From the NCBI RefSeq assembly GCF_019083995.1, contig NZ_JAHRCU010000001.1, positions 1 through 64,000 of the forward strand: DNA of 64,000 bases. Reading direction: 5' to 3'. Source of the stretch: Roseococcus sp. SDR (GTDB lineage Bacteria > Pseudomonadota > Alphaproteobacteria > Acetobacterales > Acetobacteraceae). This document shows, one piece after another, positions 1 through 7,377 of the stretch (within the stretch, counting starts at the first letter, position 1; each line of letters begins with the position of its first letter). Made by a program: the position numbers and the translations under genes. Below the pieces are notes generated by a model. The model did no database searches and was not told the origin of the DNA. It saw only the letters and a list, made by a program, of their open reading frames with translations.

Positions 1-2
1 CG

Positions 3-758
3 GCTGCCGCCGCACCGGCGCCCGCGCCGCGCCCGGCCGCCGCGCCCGCGCCGGTCATCGGCGCCACCACCGCCGTGCCCAACAGCAGCATGCGCAAGGT
101 GATCGCCCGCCGCCTCTCCGAGAGCAAAGCCACCATCCCGCATTTCTACGTGGCGATGGACATCGAGCTCGACGCGCTGATGAAGCTGCGCGCCGACCTC
201 AACGCGCAATCTCCCAAGGATGGCCCGGGCGCCTTCAAGCTCTCCGTGAACGACCTCATCATCAAGGCCTGCGGCGTGGCGCTGCGCCGCCATCCGGGCG
301 TGAATGCCTCCTGGACCGACGAGGCGATCCTGCAGTTCAACGATGTGGATATCAGCGTGGCGGTCGCCATTCCGGACGGCCTGATCACGCCCATCGTGAA
401 GGGCGCGGACCGCAAGGGCCTGGCCACCATCAGCAATGAGATGAAGGACCTCGCTTCCCGCGCCAAGGCCGGCAAGCTGAAGCCCGAGGAGTTCCAGGGC
501 GGCGGCTTCTCCATCTCCAACATGGGGATGTATGGCGTCAGCCATTTCGCGGCCATCATCAACCCGCCCCAGGCCGGCATCCTCGCGGTGGGCGCGGGCA
601 CGCAGCGCGCGGTGGTGAAGAATGGCGCGCTGGCCATCGCGACGGTCATGACTTGCAATCTCAGCGTGGACCATCGGGTGATCGATGGCGCGCTGGCCGC
701 CGAATTCATGGCGACGCTGAAGGGGCTGATCGAAAATCCGCTGTCCTTGATGCTCTAG
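3..758 (+). CDS. pdhC: Dihydrolipoyllysine acetyltransferase, pyruvate dehydrogenase E2, 3 prime part
   Basis: This is the C-terminal part (251 codons visible) of the E2 core of the pyruvate dehydrogenase complex, which transfers acetyl groups from lipoyl-lysine to CoA. The frame is open to the window edge. The first 25 or so residues are an Ala/Pro-rich hinge of the kind that links E2 domains. The catalytic acyltransferase domain follows, from about MRKVIARRLSESK onward. It ends with the family signature SVDHRVIDGA, which contains the catalytic His and Asp. The lipoyl and E1/E3-binding domains must lie upstream, outside the window. The E3 gene lies 0.6 kb downstream on the same strand. An internal GTG at position 75 is not the start. 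Confidence 0.95.
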   Translation, partial: AAAAPAPAPRPAAAPAPVIGATTAVPNSSMRKVIARRLSESKATIPHFYVAMDIELDALMKLRADLNAQSPKDGPGAFKLSVNDLIIKACGVALRRHPGVNASWTDEAILQFNDVDISVAVAIPDGLITPIVKGADRKGLATISNEMKDLASRAKAGKLKPEEFQGGGFSISNMGMYGVSHFAAIINPPQAGILAVGAGTQRAVVKNGALAIATVMTCNLSVDHRVIDGALAAEFMATLKGLIENPLSLML

Positions 759-788
759 GCGATCCCCACGAAGTCTTCGCCGGCTCAA

Positions 789-805
789 CGACGCCCTTGG
801 CGTCG
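789..805. terminator. Hairpin after pdhC
   Basis: A perfect 7 bp stem (CGACGCC / GGCGTCG) with loop CTT lies 30 bp after the pdhC stop. No T-run follows, so Rho-independent termination is doubtful. The bases after it (CTTGGCGTCGCCGCGCCAC) resemble a conserved stretch of the tandem repeats at 2803 and 41326. This may be a decayed copy of that element. The rest of the 759-922 gap shows no gene. Confidence 0.4.
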
Positions 806-922
806 CCGCGCCACCGAAGCCTCCGCGGGGGCCCCGGTTGGGCTCTGACTCTTTGATGTTGTTCCTCCCGCCACGGCAAAGCCGCGCCGGGGCTCCGCAG
901 GGGGCGAGTTCGGAGGTGTCGC

Positions 923-1399
923 TTGGCTTGGCGTGACGCAGCGCGGGAGGATGTGGACGCGGTCTTCCGCCTCGTGCGCGGCTTGGCCGAATACGAGAAG
1001 CTGCTCCACGAGTTCCACGCGACGGTCGAGGATTTCCGGGCGGCGCTGTTCGGCCCCCACCCGGTGGCCCACGCGATGCTCGCGGAGGTCGAGGGCCGCG
1101 TGGTCGGCGTCTGCCTCTGGTACCGCACCTTCGCGAGCTTCCTCGGGCGGCCGGCGATCTGGATCGAGGATGTCTTCATCGAGCCGGCCCATCGCCGGCA
1201 GGGGCTCGGCACCGCCGTCTTCCGTCTGCTCGCTGCGCGCGCGGTCGAAGAAGGTTGCGCCGCGCTGGAGTGGAATGTGCTGGACTGGAACGCGCCCGCC
1301 ATCGCCGCCTATCGCGCGATGGGGGCCGTGCCGCGGGAAGAATGGACGGATCAGCGGGTGAGCGGCCAGGCCCTCATCCGGCTTGCAGGAAAGGGCTGA
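923..1399 (+). CDS. GNAT family N-acetyltransferase
   Basis: This 158-residue single-domain GNAT protein probably transfers acetyl from acetyl-CoA to an amine. The acetyl-CoA-binding motif A is visible as HRRQGLGTAVFRLLA, followed by the usual NxxAIAAYRAMGA C-terminal helix. The overall pattern resembles the diamine/spermidine acetyltransferase group (an EYEKLLHEF N-terminal helix). The start is taken as TTG because a GGAGG sits 6 nt upstream and no ATG or GTG in frame has one. It lies between the E2 and E3 genes of pyruvate dehydrogenase and ends 4 nt before the E3 start, so it is probably cotranscribed. The substrate is unknown. Confidence 0.85.
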   Translation: MAWRDAAREDVDAVFRLVRGLAEYEKLLHEFHATVEDFRAALFGPHPVAHAMLAEVEGRVVGVCLWYRTFASFLGRPAIWIEDVFIEPAHRRQGLGTAVFRLLAARAVEEGCAALEWNVLDWNAPAIAAYRAMGAVPREEWTDQRVSGQALIRLAGKG

Positions 1400-1403
1400 G
1401 GAA

Positions 1404-2798
1404 ATGGCCGAGACTTTCGACGTGGTGGTGGTGGGCGGCGGGCCGGGCGGCTATGTCGCCGCCATCCGCGCCTCGCAGCTCAAGATGAAGGTCGCGCTGG
1501 TCGAGCGCGAGAACCTGGGCGGCATCTGCCTCAACTGGGGCTGCATCCCGACCAAGGCGCTGCTGCGCGCCAGCGAGATCAACCATCTGCTGCACAGCCT
1601 GGATTCCTTCGGCTTCGCGGCGGACAACGTCCGCTTCGATTTCGCCAAGGTGATCAAGCGCTCGCGCGGCGTGGCAGCCCAGCTCTCGGGCGGCGTGAAG
1701 CACCTCTTGAAGAAGAACAAGGTCACGGTCTTCGACGGCCATGGCGCGCTGGCCGGCCCCGGCAAGCTCTCCGTCACCAAGGACGGCAAGCCGGTGGCCG
1801 AACTCGCCGCCAAGCACATCCTGCTCGCGACCGGCGCGCGCGCCCGCGTCATCCCGGGCATGGAGCCGGATGGCAAGCTCATCTGGTCCTACCGCGAGGC
1901 GATGACGCCGACGGCCCTGCCCAAGAAGCTGATCGTCGTCGGCTCGGGGGCCATCGGCAGCGAATTCGCGAGCTTCTACCTGAACATGGGCGCCGAGGTG
2001 ACGCTGGTCGAGGTGATGGACCGCATCCTGCCCGTCGAGGATGCCGAGGTCAGCGCCTTCGTCCGCAAGGCCTTTGAGAAGCAGGGCATGAAGATCATCA
2101 CCAATGCGCGCGTCCAGGGCGTGCGCAAGGGCGCCGATGACGTGACCGCCGTGATCGAGGCCGATGGCAAGGTGACGGAATTGAAGGCCGACCGCCTGAT
2201 CTCCGCCGTCGGCATCGTCGGCAACACCGAAAACCTCGGCCTCGAGGGCACGAAGGTCGTGGTGGACCGCACCCATATCGTGACCGACGCCATGGGCCGC
2301 ACCGGCGAGCCCGGCGTCTATGCCTTCGGCGACATCACCGGCGCCCCCTGGCTCGCGCACAAGGCGAGCCATGAGGGCATCATCTGCGTGGAGAACATCG
2401 CGGGCCTGCACCCGCACGCGATGGATGTTCTGAACATCCCGGGCTGCACCTATTGCCGCCCGCAGGTGGCCTCCGTCGGCCTGACGGAAGCCGCGGCCAA
2501 GGCCCGCGGGCATGAGGTGCGCGTCGGCCGCTTCCCCTTCATCGGCAATGGCAAGGCCATCGCGATGGGCGAGCCCGAGGGCTTCGTGAAGACCGTCTTC
2601 GACGCCAAGACGGGTGAGCTTCTCGGCGCCCATATGGTCGGCCCCGAGGTGACGGAGATGATCCAGGGCTACGGCATCGCCCGCACGCTGGAGACGACCG
2701 AGGCCGACCTCATGCACACCGTCTTCCCGCACCCCACGGTGAGCGAGGCGATGCATGAGAGCGTGCTCGACGCCTATGGCCGGGTGATTCACATTTAG
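1404..2798 (+). CDS. lpdA: Dihydrolipoyl dehydrogenase (E3)
   Basis: This 464-residue flavoprotein reoxidises dihydrolipoyl groups of E2 with NAD+. The N-terminal FAD dinucleotide fold is VVVVGGGPGGYVAA. It is followed by the redox-active disulfide Cys42/Cys47 in GGICLNWGCIPTK. A second Rossmann motif (GSGAIGSEFASFY) binds NAD. The dimerisation domain ends with HPTVSEAMHE, which holds the catalytic His-Glu pair. The ATG at 1404 is chosen over an in-frame TTG at 1383 because the family N-terminus begins just before the FAD motif. There is no lipoyl domain fused at the N-terminus. The stop is followed within 5 nt by the tandem repeat region. Confidence 0.97.
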   Translation: MAETFDVVVVGGGPGGYVAAIRASQLKMKVALVERENLGGICLNWGCIPTKALLRASEINHLLHSLDSFGFAADNVRFDFAKVIKRSRGVAAQLSGGVKHLLKKNKVTVFDGHGALAGPGKLSVTKDGKPVAELAAKHILLATGARARVIPGMEPDGKLIWSYREAMTPTALPKKLIVVGSGAIGSEFASFYLNMGAEVTLVEVMDRILPVEDAEVSAFVRKAFEKQGMKIITNARVQGVRKGADDVTAVIEADGKVTELKADRLISAVGIVGNTENLGLEGTKVVVDRTHIVTDAMGRTGEPGVYAFGDITGAPWLAHKASHEGIICVENIAGLHPHAMDVLNIPGCTYCRPQVASVGLTEAAAKARGHEVRVGRFPFIGNGKAIAMGEPEGFVKTVFDAKTGELLGAHMVGPEVTEMIQGYGIARTLETTEADLMHTVFPHPTVSEAMHESVLDAYGRVIHI

Positions 2799-3046
2799 TT
2801 GATGCCCTCAAACGCCGGGCGGCGGCTCCGCCGCCTTGGCTTCGCTGCGCCCCGGCCGCGCCGGGCCAATAGGCCGGTCGGGCGGCGCCGGCCGCGTTGC
2901 GGCCGGATGGGTTTGGGAAGGCGCTCAGACGCCGGGCGCGCGCTCCGCGCGCTTGGCTTCGCCGCGCGGCGGTCGCGCTGGGCCGAAGGGCGGTTGGGCG
3001 GTGCCGGCCGCGTTGCGGCCGGATGGGTTTGGGAAGGCGCTCAGAC
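2799..3046. repeat. Tandem 116 bp hairpin-rich repeat, locus A
   Basis: Two consecutive units have a period of 116 bp (GGATGGGTTTGGGAAGG at 2905 and again at 3021). Each unit holds two hairpins. The first is a 6 bp stem with loop TCC: GGCGGC/GCCGCC at 2821-2835 in unit 1, but GCGCGC/GCGCGC at 2938-2952 in unit 2. The second is an identical 8 bp stem with loop GTT, at 2888-2906 and 3004-3022. The flanks CGCCGGGC and CTTGGCTTCGC are constant. Similar units occur inverted at 41326-41632. The array starts right after the lpdA stop. Short open frames run through it but lack start signals, so I do not call them genes. Confidence 0.85.
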
Positions 3047-3063
3047 CCCGGTGCCATCTCTCG

Positions 3064-3077
3064 CGAATCGCGATTCG
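3064..3077. promoter_or_regulatory. 14 bp palindrome upstream of the DUF1036-like gene
   Basis: The perfect palindrome CGAATCGCGATTCG lies just after the repeat array, 92 bp before the next start codon. It is in the most AT-rich part of the gap, where a run of six T (around 3090) could belong to a promoter. It could be an operator or the last hairpin of the preceding transcript. No -10/-35 pair is clear enough to call. Confidence 0.35.
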
Positions 3078-3169
3078 GACAGTTTCATTTTTTGCTATGC
3101 CGACCTTGTTTCCGGCATGGAAAATGCCCCAGGATGTTGGATGAATTCTAAAAAACCTGGAGGAAGCCC

Positions 3170-3571
3170 ATGCCGTCCCTGATCCGCCGCCTCGCGGTCG
3201 CCAGCCTGTTTCTCGCCACGCTTCTGGGCGGTGTCGCGGCTGAGGCCCAGCAGGGGCAGAACCGCAGCCTGGTCTTCCGCAACAATTGCAGCACCCCGCT
3301 CCGCCTCCTGGTGCGGCACGCGGAAGACCCCCGATCCTATACGACCACCGGCTTCTACACGATCCGCCCCAATACCTCGACCACGCTCACGCAGCGCGGC
3401 GACAACATCACGCATATCACCGGGCTGCCGCTCTATTTCTTCGCCGAGTCGGGCGGCCGCACCTGGTCGGCCGGTGATGTGACCGTCGCCTTCAATGGCG
3501 TGAACTACCGCATGGTCCGGGCCAACCAGACCGTCTCGGGCAGCAATATCGAATTCGCCGTGGCCTGCTGA
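3170..3571 (+). CDS. Secreted DUF1036-like small protein
   Basis: This 133-residue exported protein begins with a signal peptide ([24 protein letters not shown]; cleavage likely after AEA). The mature part has the pattern of DUF1036 proteins: [15 protein letters not shown], then an aromatic GFYTIRPN step, then YFFAESGG. There is a Cys near each end (NNC and the terminal AC) that could form a disulfide. GGAGG precedes the ATG by about 6 nt. It stands alone between the repeat array and a strong hairpin, so it is probably its own transcript. Family assignment rests on pattern resemblance only and no function is known. Confidence 0.75.
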   Translation: MPSLIRRLAVASLFLATLLGGVAAEAQQGQNRSLVFRNNCSTPLRLLVRHAEDPRSYTTTGFYTIRPNTSTTLTQRGDNITHITGLPLYFFAESGGRTWSAGDVTVAFNGVNYRMVRANQTVSGSNIEFAVAC

Positions 3572-3584
3572 CCGGCCAAAAACA

Positions 3585-3608
3585 CCCGGGCGCGTCGTCG
3601 CGCCCGGG
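3585..3608. terminator. 10 bp perfect hairpin after the DUF1036-like gene
   Basis: CCCGGGCGCG, loop TCGT, then CGCGCCCGGG. The stem is perfect, begins 14 nt after the stop codon at 3571 and ends 39 nt before lipA. There is no T-tract. It probably ends the small-gene transcript or protects its 3 prime end. Confidence 0.6.
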
Positions 3609-3647
3609 GCTGTGAATGCAGCCCGGCGCGCTATATGGGGAGGCATC

Positions 3648-4622
3648 ATGGCCCGTATCGAAATCGACCATCGCCAGGACAAGACCGCCAAGCGGGGCGC
3701 CGAGCGCCACCCGGAAAAGGCCGCGCGCCCGGATAACCCCATCCAGCGCAAACCATCCTGGATCCGGGTGAAGGCGCCCACCCACCCGATCTACCACGAG
3801 ACGCGCGCCCTGATGCGCGACAACAAGCTGGTGACGGTCTGCGAGGAAGCGGCCTGCCCCAATATCGGCGAGTGCTGGTCCCAGCGCCACGCCACCATGA
3901 TGATCATGGGCGAGACCTGCACCCGTGCCTGCGCCTTCTGCAATGTCGCCACCGGCATGCCCAACCCGCTGGATCATGACGAGCCGCGCCGCGTGGCCGA
4001 TGCGGTCGCCAAGCTCGGCCTGCGCCACGTCGTCATCACCAGCGTGGATCGCGACGATCTGGCCGATGGCGGCGCCGAACACTTCGCGCAAACCATCCGC
4101 GCCATCCGCGCCGCCGCCCCTGAAACCACCATCGAGATCCTGACGCCCGACTTCCTCCGCAAGGAGGGCGCGCTGGAAGTCGTCGTCGCGGCCCGGCCGG
4201 ATGTGTTCAACCACAACCTCGAAACCGTCCCGCGCCTCTATCCCACGATCCGGCCGGGTGCCCGCTACTACCACTCGCTGCGCCTGCTGGATCGCGTGAA
4301 GCAGCTTGACCCCTCCATCTTCACCAAATCCGGCATCATGGTCGGCCTCGGCGAGGAGAAGATCGAGGTGCAGCAGGTGATGGATGATCTGCGCAGCGCC
4401 GAGGTGGATTTCCTCACCATCGGCCAATACCTCCAGCCCAGCGTGAAGCACGCCGCCGTGGCCCGCTTCGTCGAGCCCGCGGAGTTCGAGGATTACGCGA
4501 GCCTGGCCCGCGCCAAGGGCTTCCTGCTCGTCTCCGCCACGCCGCTGACCCGCAGCTCCTACCATGCCGACCGCGATTTCGCGGAACTGCGCGCCGCGCG
4601 CGAGAAGATGCTGGCCGCCTGA
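3648..4622 (+). CDS. lipA: Lipoyl synthase
   Basis: This 324-residue radical-SAM enzyme inserts two sulfurs into octanoyl groups on E2-type proteins. The auxiliary 4Fe-4S cluster cysteines are Cys65, Cys70 and Cys76 ([12 protein letters not shown]). The radical-SAM cysteines are Cys91, Cys95 and Cys98 (CTRACAFC). The conserved RSSY near the C-terminus, which ligates the auxiliary cluster, is present. The ATG at 3648 is preceded by GGGGAGG at good spacing and is preferred to an in-frame GTG at 3612. It supplies the cofactor for the E2 encoded upstream. Its stop overlaps the next start by one base (TGATG). Confidence 0.97.
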   Translation: MARIEIDHRQDKTAKRGAERHPEKAARPDNPIQRKPSWIRVKAPTHPIYHETRALMRDNKLVTVCEEAACPNIGECWSQRHATMMIMGETCTRACAFCNVATGMPNPLDHDEPRRVADAVAKLGLRHVVITSVDRDDLADGGAEHFAQTIRAIRAAAPETTIEILTPDFLRKEGALEVVVAARPDVFNHNLETVPRLYPTIRPGARYYHSLRLLDRVKQLDPSIFTKSGIMVGLGEEKIEVQQVMDDLRSAEVDFLTIGQYLQPSVKHAAVARFVEPAEFEDYASLARAKGFLLVSATPLTRSSYHADRDFAELRAAREKMLAA

Positions 4623-5083
4623 TGCCCACCCACGCCGAGAAGCGCATCCTGCGGCAATCGCCGGACCAGATCTTCCAGATCGTGGCCGATGTGCACCGCT
4701 ATCCGGAATTCCTGCCCTGGTGCGCCGCCGCCCGCGTGCTGAGCCGCGACGAAACGCAACTCGTGGCGGACCTCACCATCGGCTTCAAGATGTTCCGCGA
4801 GACCTTCCGCAGCGAGGTGACGCTGGACCGCCCGGGCCTGGTGCAGGTGAAATACCTGGATGGCCCCTTCCGCTACCTCAACAACACCTGGCGGCTCAGC
4901 CCCGTGCCGCAGGGCACGGAGGTGGATTTCTTCGTGGATTTCGAATTCCGCTCGCGCGTGTTGCAGGCGGTGATCGGCACCGTCTTCAACGAGGCGGTGC
5001 GCGTCATGGTCCGCGCTTTTGAACGCCGCGCCATGGCGATGCATGGCCGCGTGCCGGCCGCCGGGGCGGTGAGGCCCGCCTGA
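4622..5083 (+). CDS. RatA/COQ10-type START-domain protein
   Basis: This 153-residue protein of the polyketide-cyclase/START fold corresponds to RatA-like and ubiquinone-binding COQ10 proteins. The typical opening (HAEKRILRQSPDQIFQIVADVHRYPEFLPWCAAARV) and the FRSRVLQAVIGTVFNEAVRVMVRAFERRA C-terminal helix are both visible. Linkage to lipA with overlapping stop and start codons is common in alphaproteobacteria. A role in quinone binding is more likely than the toxin role suggested by the RatA name. It is followed by a two-hairpin terminator region. Confidence 0.88.
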   Translation: MPTHAEKRILRQSPDQIFQIVADVHRYPEFLPWCAAARVLSRDETQLVADLTIGFKMFRETFRSEVTLDRPGLVQVKYLDGPFRYLNNTWRLSPVPQGTEVDFFVDFEFRSRVLQAVIGTVFNEAVRVMVRAFERRAMAMHGRVPAAGAVRPA

Positions 5084-5092
5084 AGGGAAGGT

Positions 5093-5144
5093 CCAGGAAA
5101 CGCGTTTCCTGGTGGGAGAGCACGAGAGGGCAAAGCCCTCTCGT
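5093..5144. terminator. Two-hairpin module between convergent genes
   Basis: Hairpin 1 is the perfect 20 bp palindrome CCAGGAAACGCGTTTCCTGG (5093-5112). Hairpin 2 is a 10 bp stem ACGAGAGGGC/GCCCTCTCGT with loop AAA (5122-5144). They are separated by TGGGAGAGC. The same layout occurs at 31824-31872 and 39485-39537. It lies between the rightward RatA gene and the leftward DUF4337 gene and could end both transcripts. Confidence 0.7.
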
Positions 5145-5160
5145 ATCCCCCGCGACGCGC

Positions 5161-5715
5161 TCAGAAGTGAATCAGCCCCGGCGCGAAAAACCCCAGCATC
5201 ATCAGCCCAAACCCCACAGCCCCCAGCGCGCCGGCCAGCCAGACCAGCAGCATCACGCCCGTGATGATGGCCGCCGAGGCGACGACGATCGCCACCTGGA
5301 AGCCCGCGCTCGAGTATTCGAACATGTGATACTTCTCCATGTTCTTGTCCCGCCGTGCTTCGGCCGTGCGGGCGCGGGCCATGAGTTCGCGCCGGCCTTC
5401 GCCGGTCTCGGGCTCGCTCTCCCAGCGGGCAGCGGTGCTGTTCCAGCGCTCGCGCTGCGCGGTGGTGGCGGCCGAATTCGCCTCGGTGCGGGTCAGTTCG
5501 GCGTGTTCGGCCGCGGTGCGCACCTGGGTCTGGCGGATGGTCCGCGCCTGGAAGAAGGACCAGAGATTCGCCGCCTCGATATTGGCGTTCAGCGCTTCGG
5601 TCTGCGCCGACTTCGCGCCCACCTCGGCCAGCGCCAGGAACAGCGCCAGGATCGCGATCAGCAGCGCGATGCCCTTGTTCTCGCCACCGTGATGCCCGCC
5701 ATGTCCGCCAGCCAT
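5161..5715 (-). CDS. DUF4337 membrane protein
   Basis: This 184-residue protein has a His/Gly-rich N-terminus (AGGHGGHHGGE) and a membrane helix (GIALLIAILALFLALAEVGA). A long charged central helix rich in Arg and Glu follows, then two C-terminal hydrophobic segments (GFQVAIVVASAAIITGVMLLVWLAGA and GAVGFGLMMLGFFAPGLI). This layout matches DUF4337 proteins. The ATG at 5715 has GGAGG upstream. A longer in-frame start at 5763 would overlap the divergent promoter region. Function is unknown. It is divergent from the threonine aldolase gene. Confidence 0.8.
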   Translation of the reverse strand: MAGGHGGHHGGENKGIALLIAILALFLALAEVGAKSAQTEALNANIEAANLWSFFQARTIRQTQVRTAAEHAELTRTEANSAATTAQRERWNSTAARWESEPETGEGRRELMARARTAEARRDKNMEKYHMFEYSSAGFQVAIVVASAAIITGVMLLVWLAGALGAVGFGLMMLGFFAPGLIHF

Positions 5716-5782
5716 GAAATCCCTCCTGCGATCTGCGGGCGGGGGGATGCCACACTCGCGCACGCCGCGCTACCGTAGCGGC

Positions 5783-6877
5783 ATGGTCCAAGCTCCCACC
5801 TTCGCCCGCTCCACCTCCTTCGCGCCGGCACGGCCGCCGAAGGGCGCACCGCCCGTGCGCATCAACCTCTATTCCGATACGCAGACGCGCCCCACGCCCG
5901 CCATGAAGGACGCCATGATGCGCGCCGAGATGGGCGACGAGCAGCATGGCGACGACCCGACCGTGCATGTGCTCTGCGACCGCATGGCCGCGCTGATGGG
6001 CAAGGAAGCTGCCATGTTCCTGCCCAGCGGGACCATGTGCAACGTCATCGCCATCCTCACCCATTGCCAGAAGGGCGATGAGGTCCTGGCGCATGAGACG
6101 AGCCACATCCTCCACAGCGAGGGCGGCACGCATGCGGCCCTGACCGGCGTGCAGATCCTGCCGCTGCGCGGCGATCGCGGCCTCTTCACCGCCGATGACG
6201 TCCGCGCCGCCATCCGCCCGCGCACCCGCTACGCGCCGCCGCAGAAGCTGCTGGAGGTCGAGCAGACCGCCAATATCGGCGGCGGCGTCGTCTGGCCGCT
6301 GGAGCAGCTCAAGGCCGTGACCGCCGTCGCGCGGGAGCAGGGCTGGAACACCCATATGGACGGTGCCCGGCTGATGAATGCCTGCGTCGCCGCCGGCATC
6401 GCCCCCGCCGAGATGGTGGCGGATTTCGACAGCGTCTGGCTCGACTTCACCAAGGGCCTGGGCGCGCCGCTCGGCGCCGTGCTCTGCGGCTCCGCCGAGT
6501 TCATCGGCCAGGCCTGGCGCTGGAAGCAGCGGCTCGGCGGCTCCATGCGCCAGGCGGGCTTCGTCGCCGCTGGCTGCATCTATTCGCTCGACCACCATAT
6601 CGAGCGTCTCGCCGAGGACCACGCCAATGCCAAGGCGCTCGCCCGCGGCCTGCGGCAGATCGAGGGCGTGGTGGTGGAGGAGCCCGACACCAATCTCGTC
6701 TTCTTCGACATCAAGGCGACCGGCGTCACGGTCGAGCAGCTGCAAAGCCGCCTGATGGCGCAGGGCATCATGGTGAGCGGCCTCGGCGGCCGTGTGCGCG
6801 CCTGCACCCATCTCGACGTGACGGCCGAGATGATCCCGGACGCCGTGACCGCGATCCGCGAGGCGCTGGCTGCCTGA
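5783..6877 (+). CDS. ltaE: Low-specificity threonine aldolase
   Basis: This 364-residue PLP enzyme of the aspartate aminotransferase fold should cleave threonine to glycine and acetaldehyde. Visible family features are NLYSDTQTRPTPAM near the N-terminus, GDEQHGDDPTV, HMDGARL (the Asp that contacts the PLP ring nitrogen), and the PLP-lysine region WLDFTKGLGAPLGAVL. The start is uncertain. ATG at 5783 has no clear ribosome site, while a GTG near 5856 would start right at the conserved domain. The next gene begins within or just before its stop codon. Confidence 0.88.
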   Translation: MVQAPTFARSTSFAPARPPKGAPPVRINLYSDTQTRPTPAMKDAMMRAEMGDEQHGDDPTVHVLCDRMAALMGKEAAMFLPSGTMCNVIAILTHCQKGDEVLAHETSHILHSEGGTHAALTGVQILPLRGDRGLFTADDVRAAIRPRTRYAPPQKLLEVEQTANIGGGVVWPLEQLKAVTAVAREQGWNTHMDGARLMNACVAAGIAPAEMVADFDSVWLDFTKGLGAPLGAVLCGSAEFIGQAWRWKQRLGGSMRQAGFVAAGCIYSLDHHIERLAEDHANAKALARGLRQIEGVVVEEPDTNLVFFDIKATGVTVEQLQSRLMAQGIMVSGLGGRVRACTHLDVTAEMIPDAVTAIREALAA

Positions 6878-7247
6878 CTTCGCCCGCCAGCGCCGCGGCG
6901 CCCGGGCCGACCGCAGCGGCCGCGAGGCCGAGGCCATCGCACGCGCCGCGCTGCAGGCCGAGGGATGGCAGATGCTGGCCGAGCGCCACCGCACGCCCGA
7001 GGGCGAGCTGGATCTCGTCGCCGAGAAGGACGGCCTGCTCGCCTTCATCGAGGTGAAGGCGCGGCCCAGCTGGCGCGAGGCCGCCTTCGCCCTCACCCCC
7101 CGCCAGCAATCCCGCCTCACGGCGGCGGCCGAGATCTGGCTGGCGCAGAACCCGGGCCATGGCGCCTGCGGAATCCGCTTCGACGTGATGCTCGTGGCCG
7201 CCGATGGAAGCGTGCGGCGCATCACCGATGCGCTTCGCGAAACATGA
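6870..7247 (+). CDS. YraN family protein (UPF0102), non-canonical start
   Basis: This is a nuclease-fold protein of the YraN/UPF0102 family. The conserved REAEAIARAALQAEGWQMLAE helix is followed by GELDLVAEKDG and FIEVKAR, which carry the Glu, Asp and Lys expected of the restriction-endonuclease-like core. The first in-frame ATG (6972) would remove the conserved N-terminal helix. No ATG, GTG or TTG lies between it and the in-frame stop at 6846. A CTG at 6870, overlapping the ltaE stop, is the most plausible start, giving 125 residues. The start codon is the uncertain part and the family call is firmer. Confidence 0.75.
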   Translation: MPDFARQRRGARADRSGREAEAIARAALQAEGWQMLAERHRTPEGELDLVAEKDGLLAFIEVKARPSWREAAFALTPRQQSRLTAAAEIWLAQNPGHGACGIRFDVMLVAADGSVRRITDALRET

Positions 7248-7295
7248 CGCTTCGGCAAGGCTCTGTGACAGCTTGTTGCGTCCCGCGCTTTCGCG

Positions 7296-7324
7296 TTGAC
7301 CGCCCCCCGGTGCAGGATCAGATT
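7296..7324 (+). promoter_or_regulatory. Possible sigma-70 promoter for the RND operon
   Basis: TTGACC (7296-7301) is followed after 17 bp by CAGATT (7319-7324). The -35 match is strong and the -10 match is weak (3 of 6). It lies 54 bp upstream of the adaptor start, in the 130 bp gap after yraN. Confidence 0.35.
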
Positions 7325-7377
7325 GGCCGCATGAGCCTCCGTGCAATCCTGCCCGACGCGCGCCGTCGGAGATGAAC

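Noticed and set aside
1374-2792. Long open frame antisense to lpdA
   Set aside because: Same cause: third-position GC bias keeps the opposite strand open. Composition is His/Asp/Gly-rich without recognisable motifs.
2799-3182. Open frames in several phases through repeat locus A
   Set aside because: They follow the repeat period and lack ribosome sites. The proteins would be Arg/Gly/Ala repeats.
3585-3608. Strong hairpin before lipA as a riboswitch
   Set aside because: Only a single simple stem is present. No conserved aptamer core was seen.
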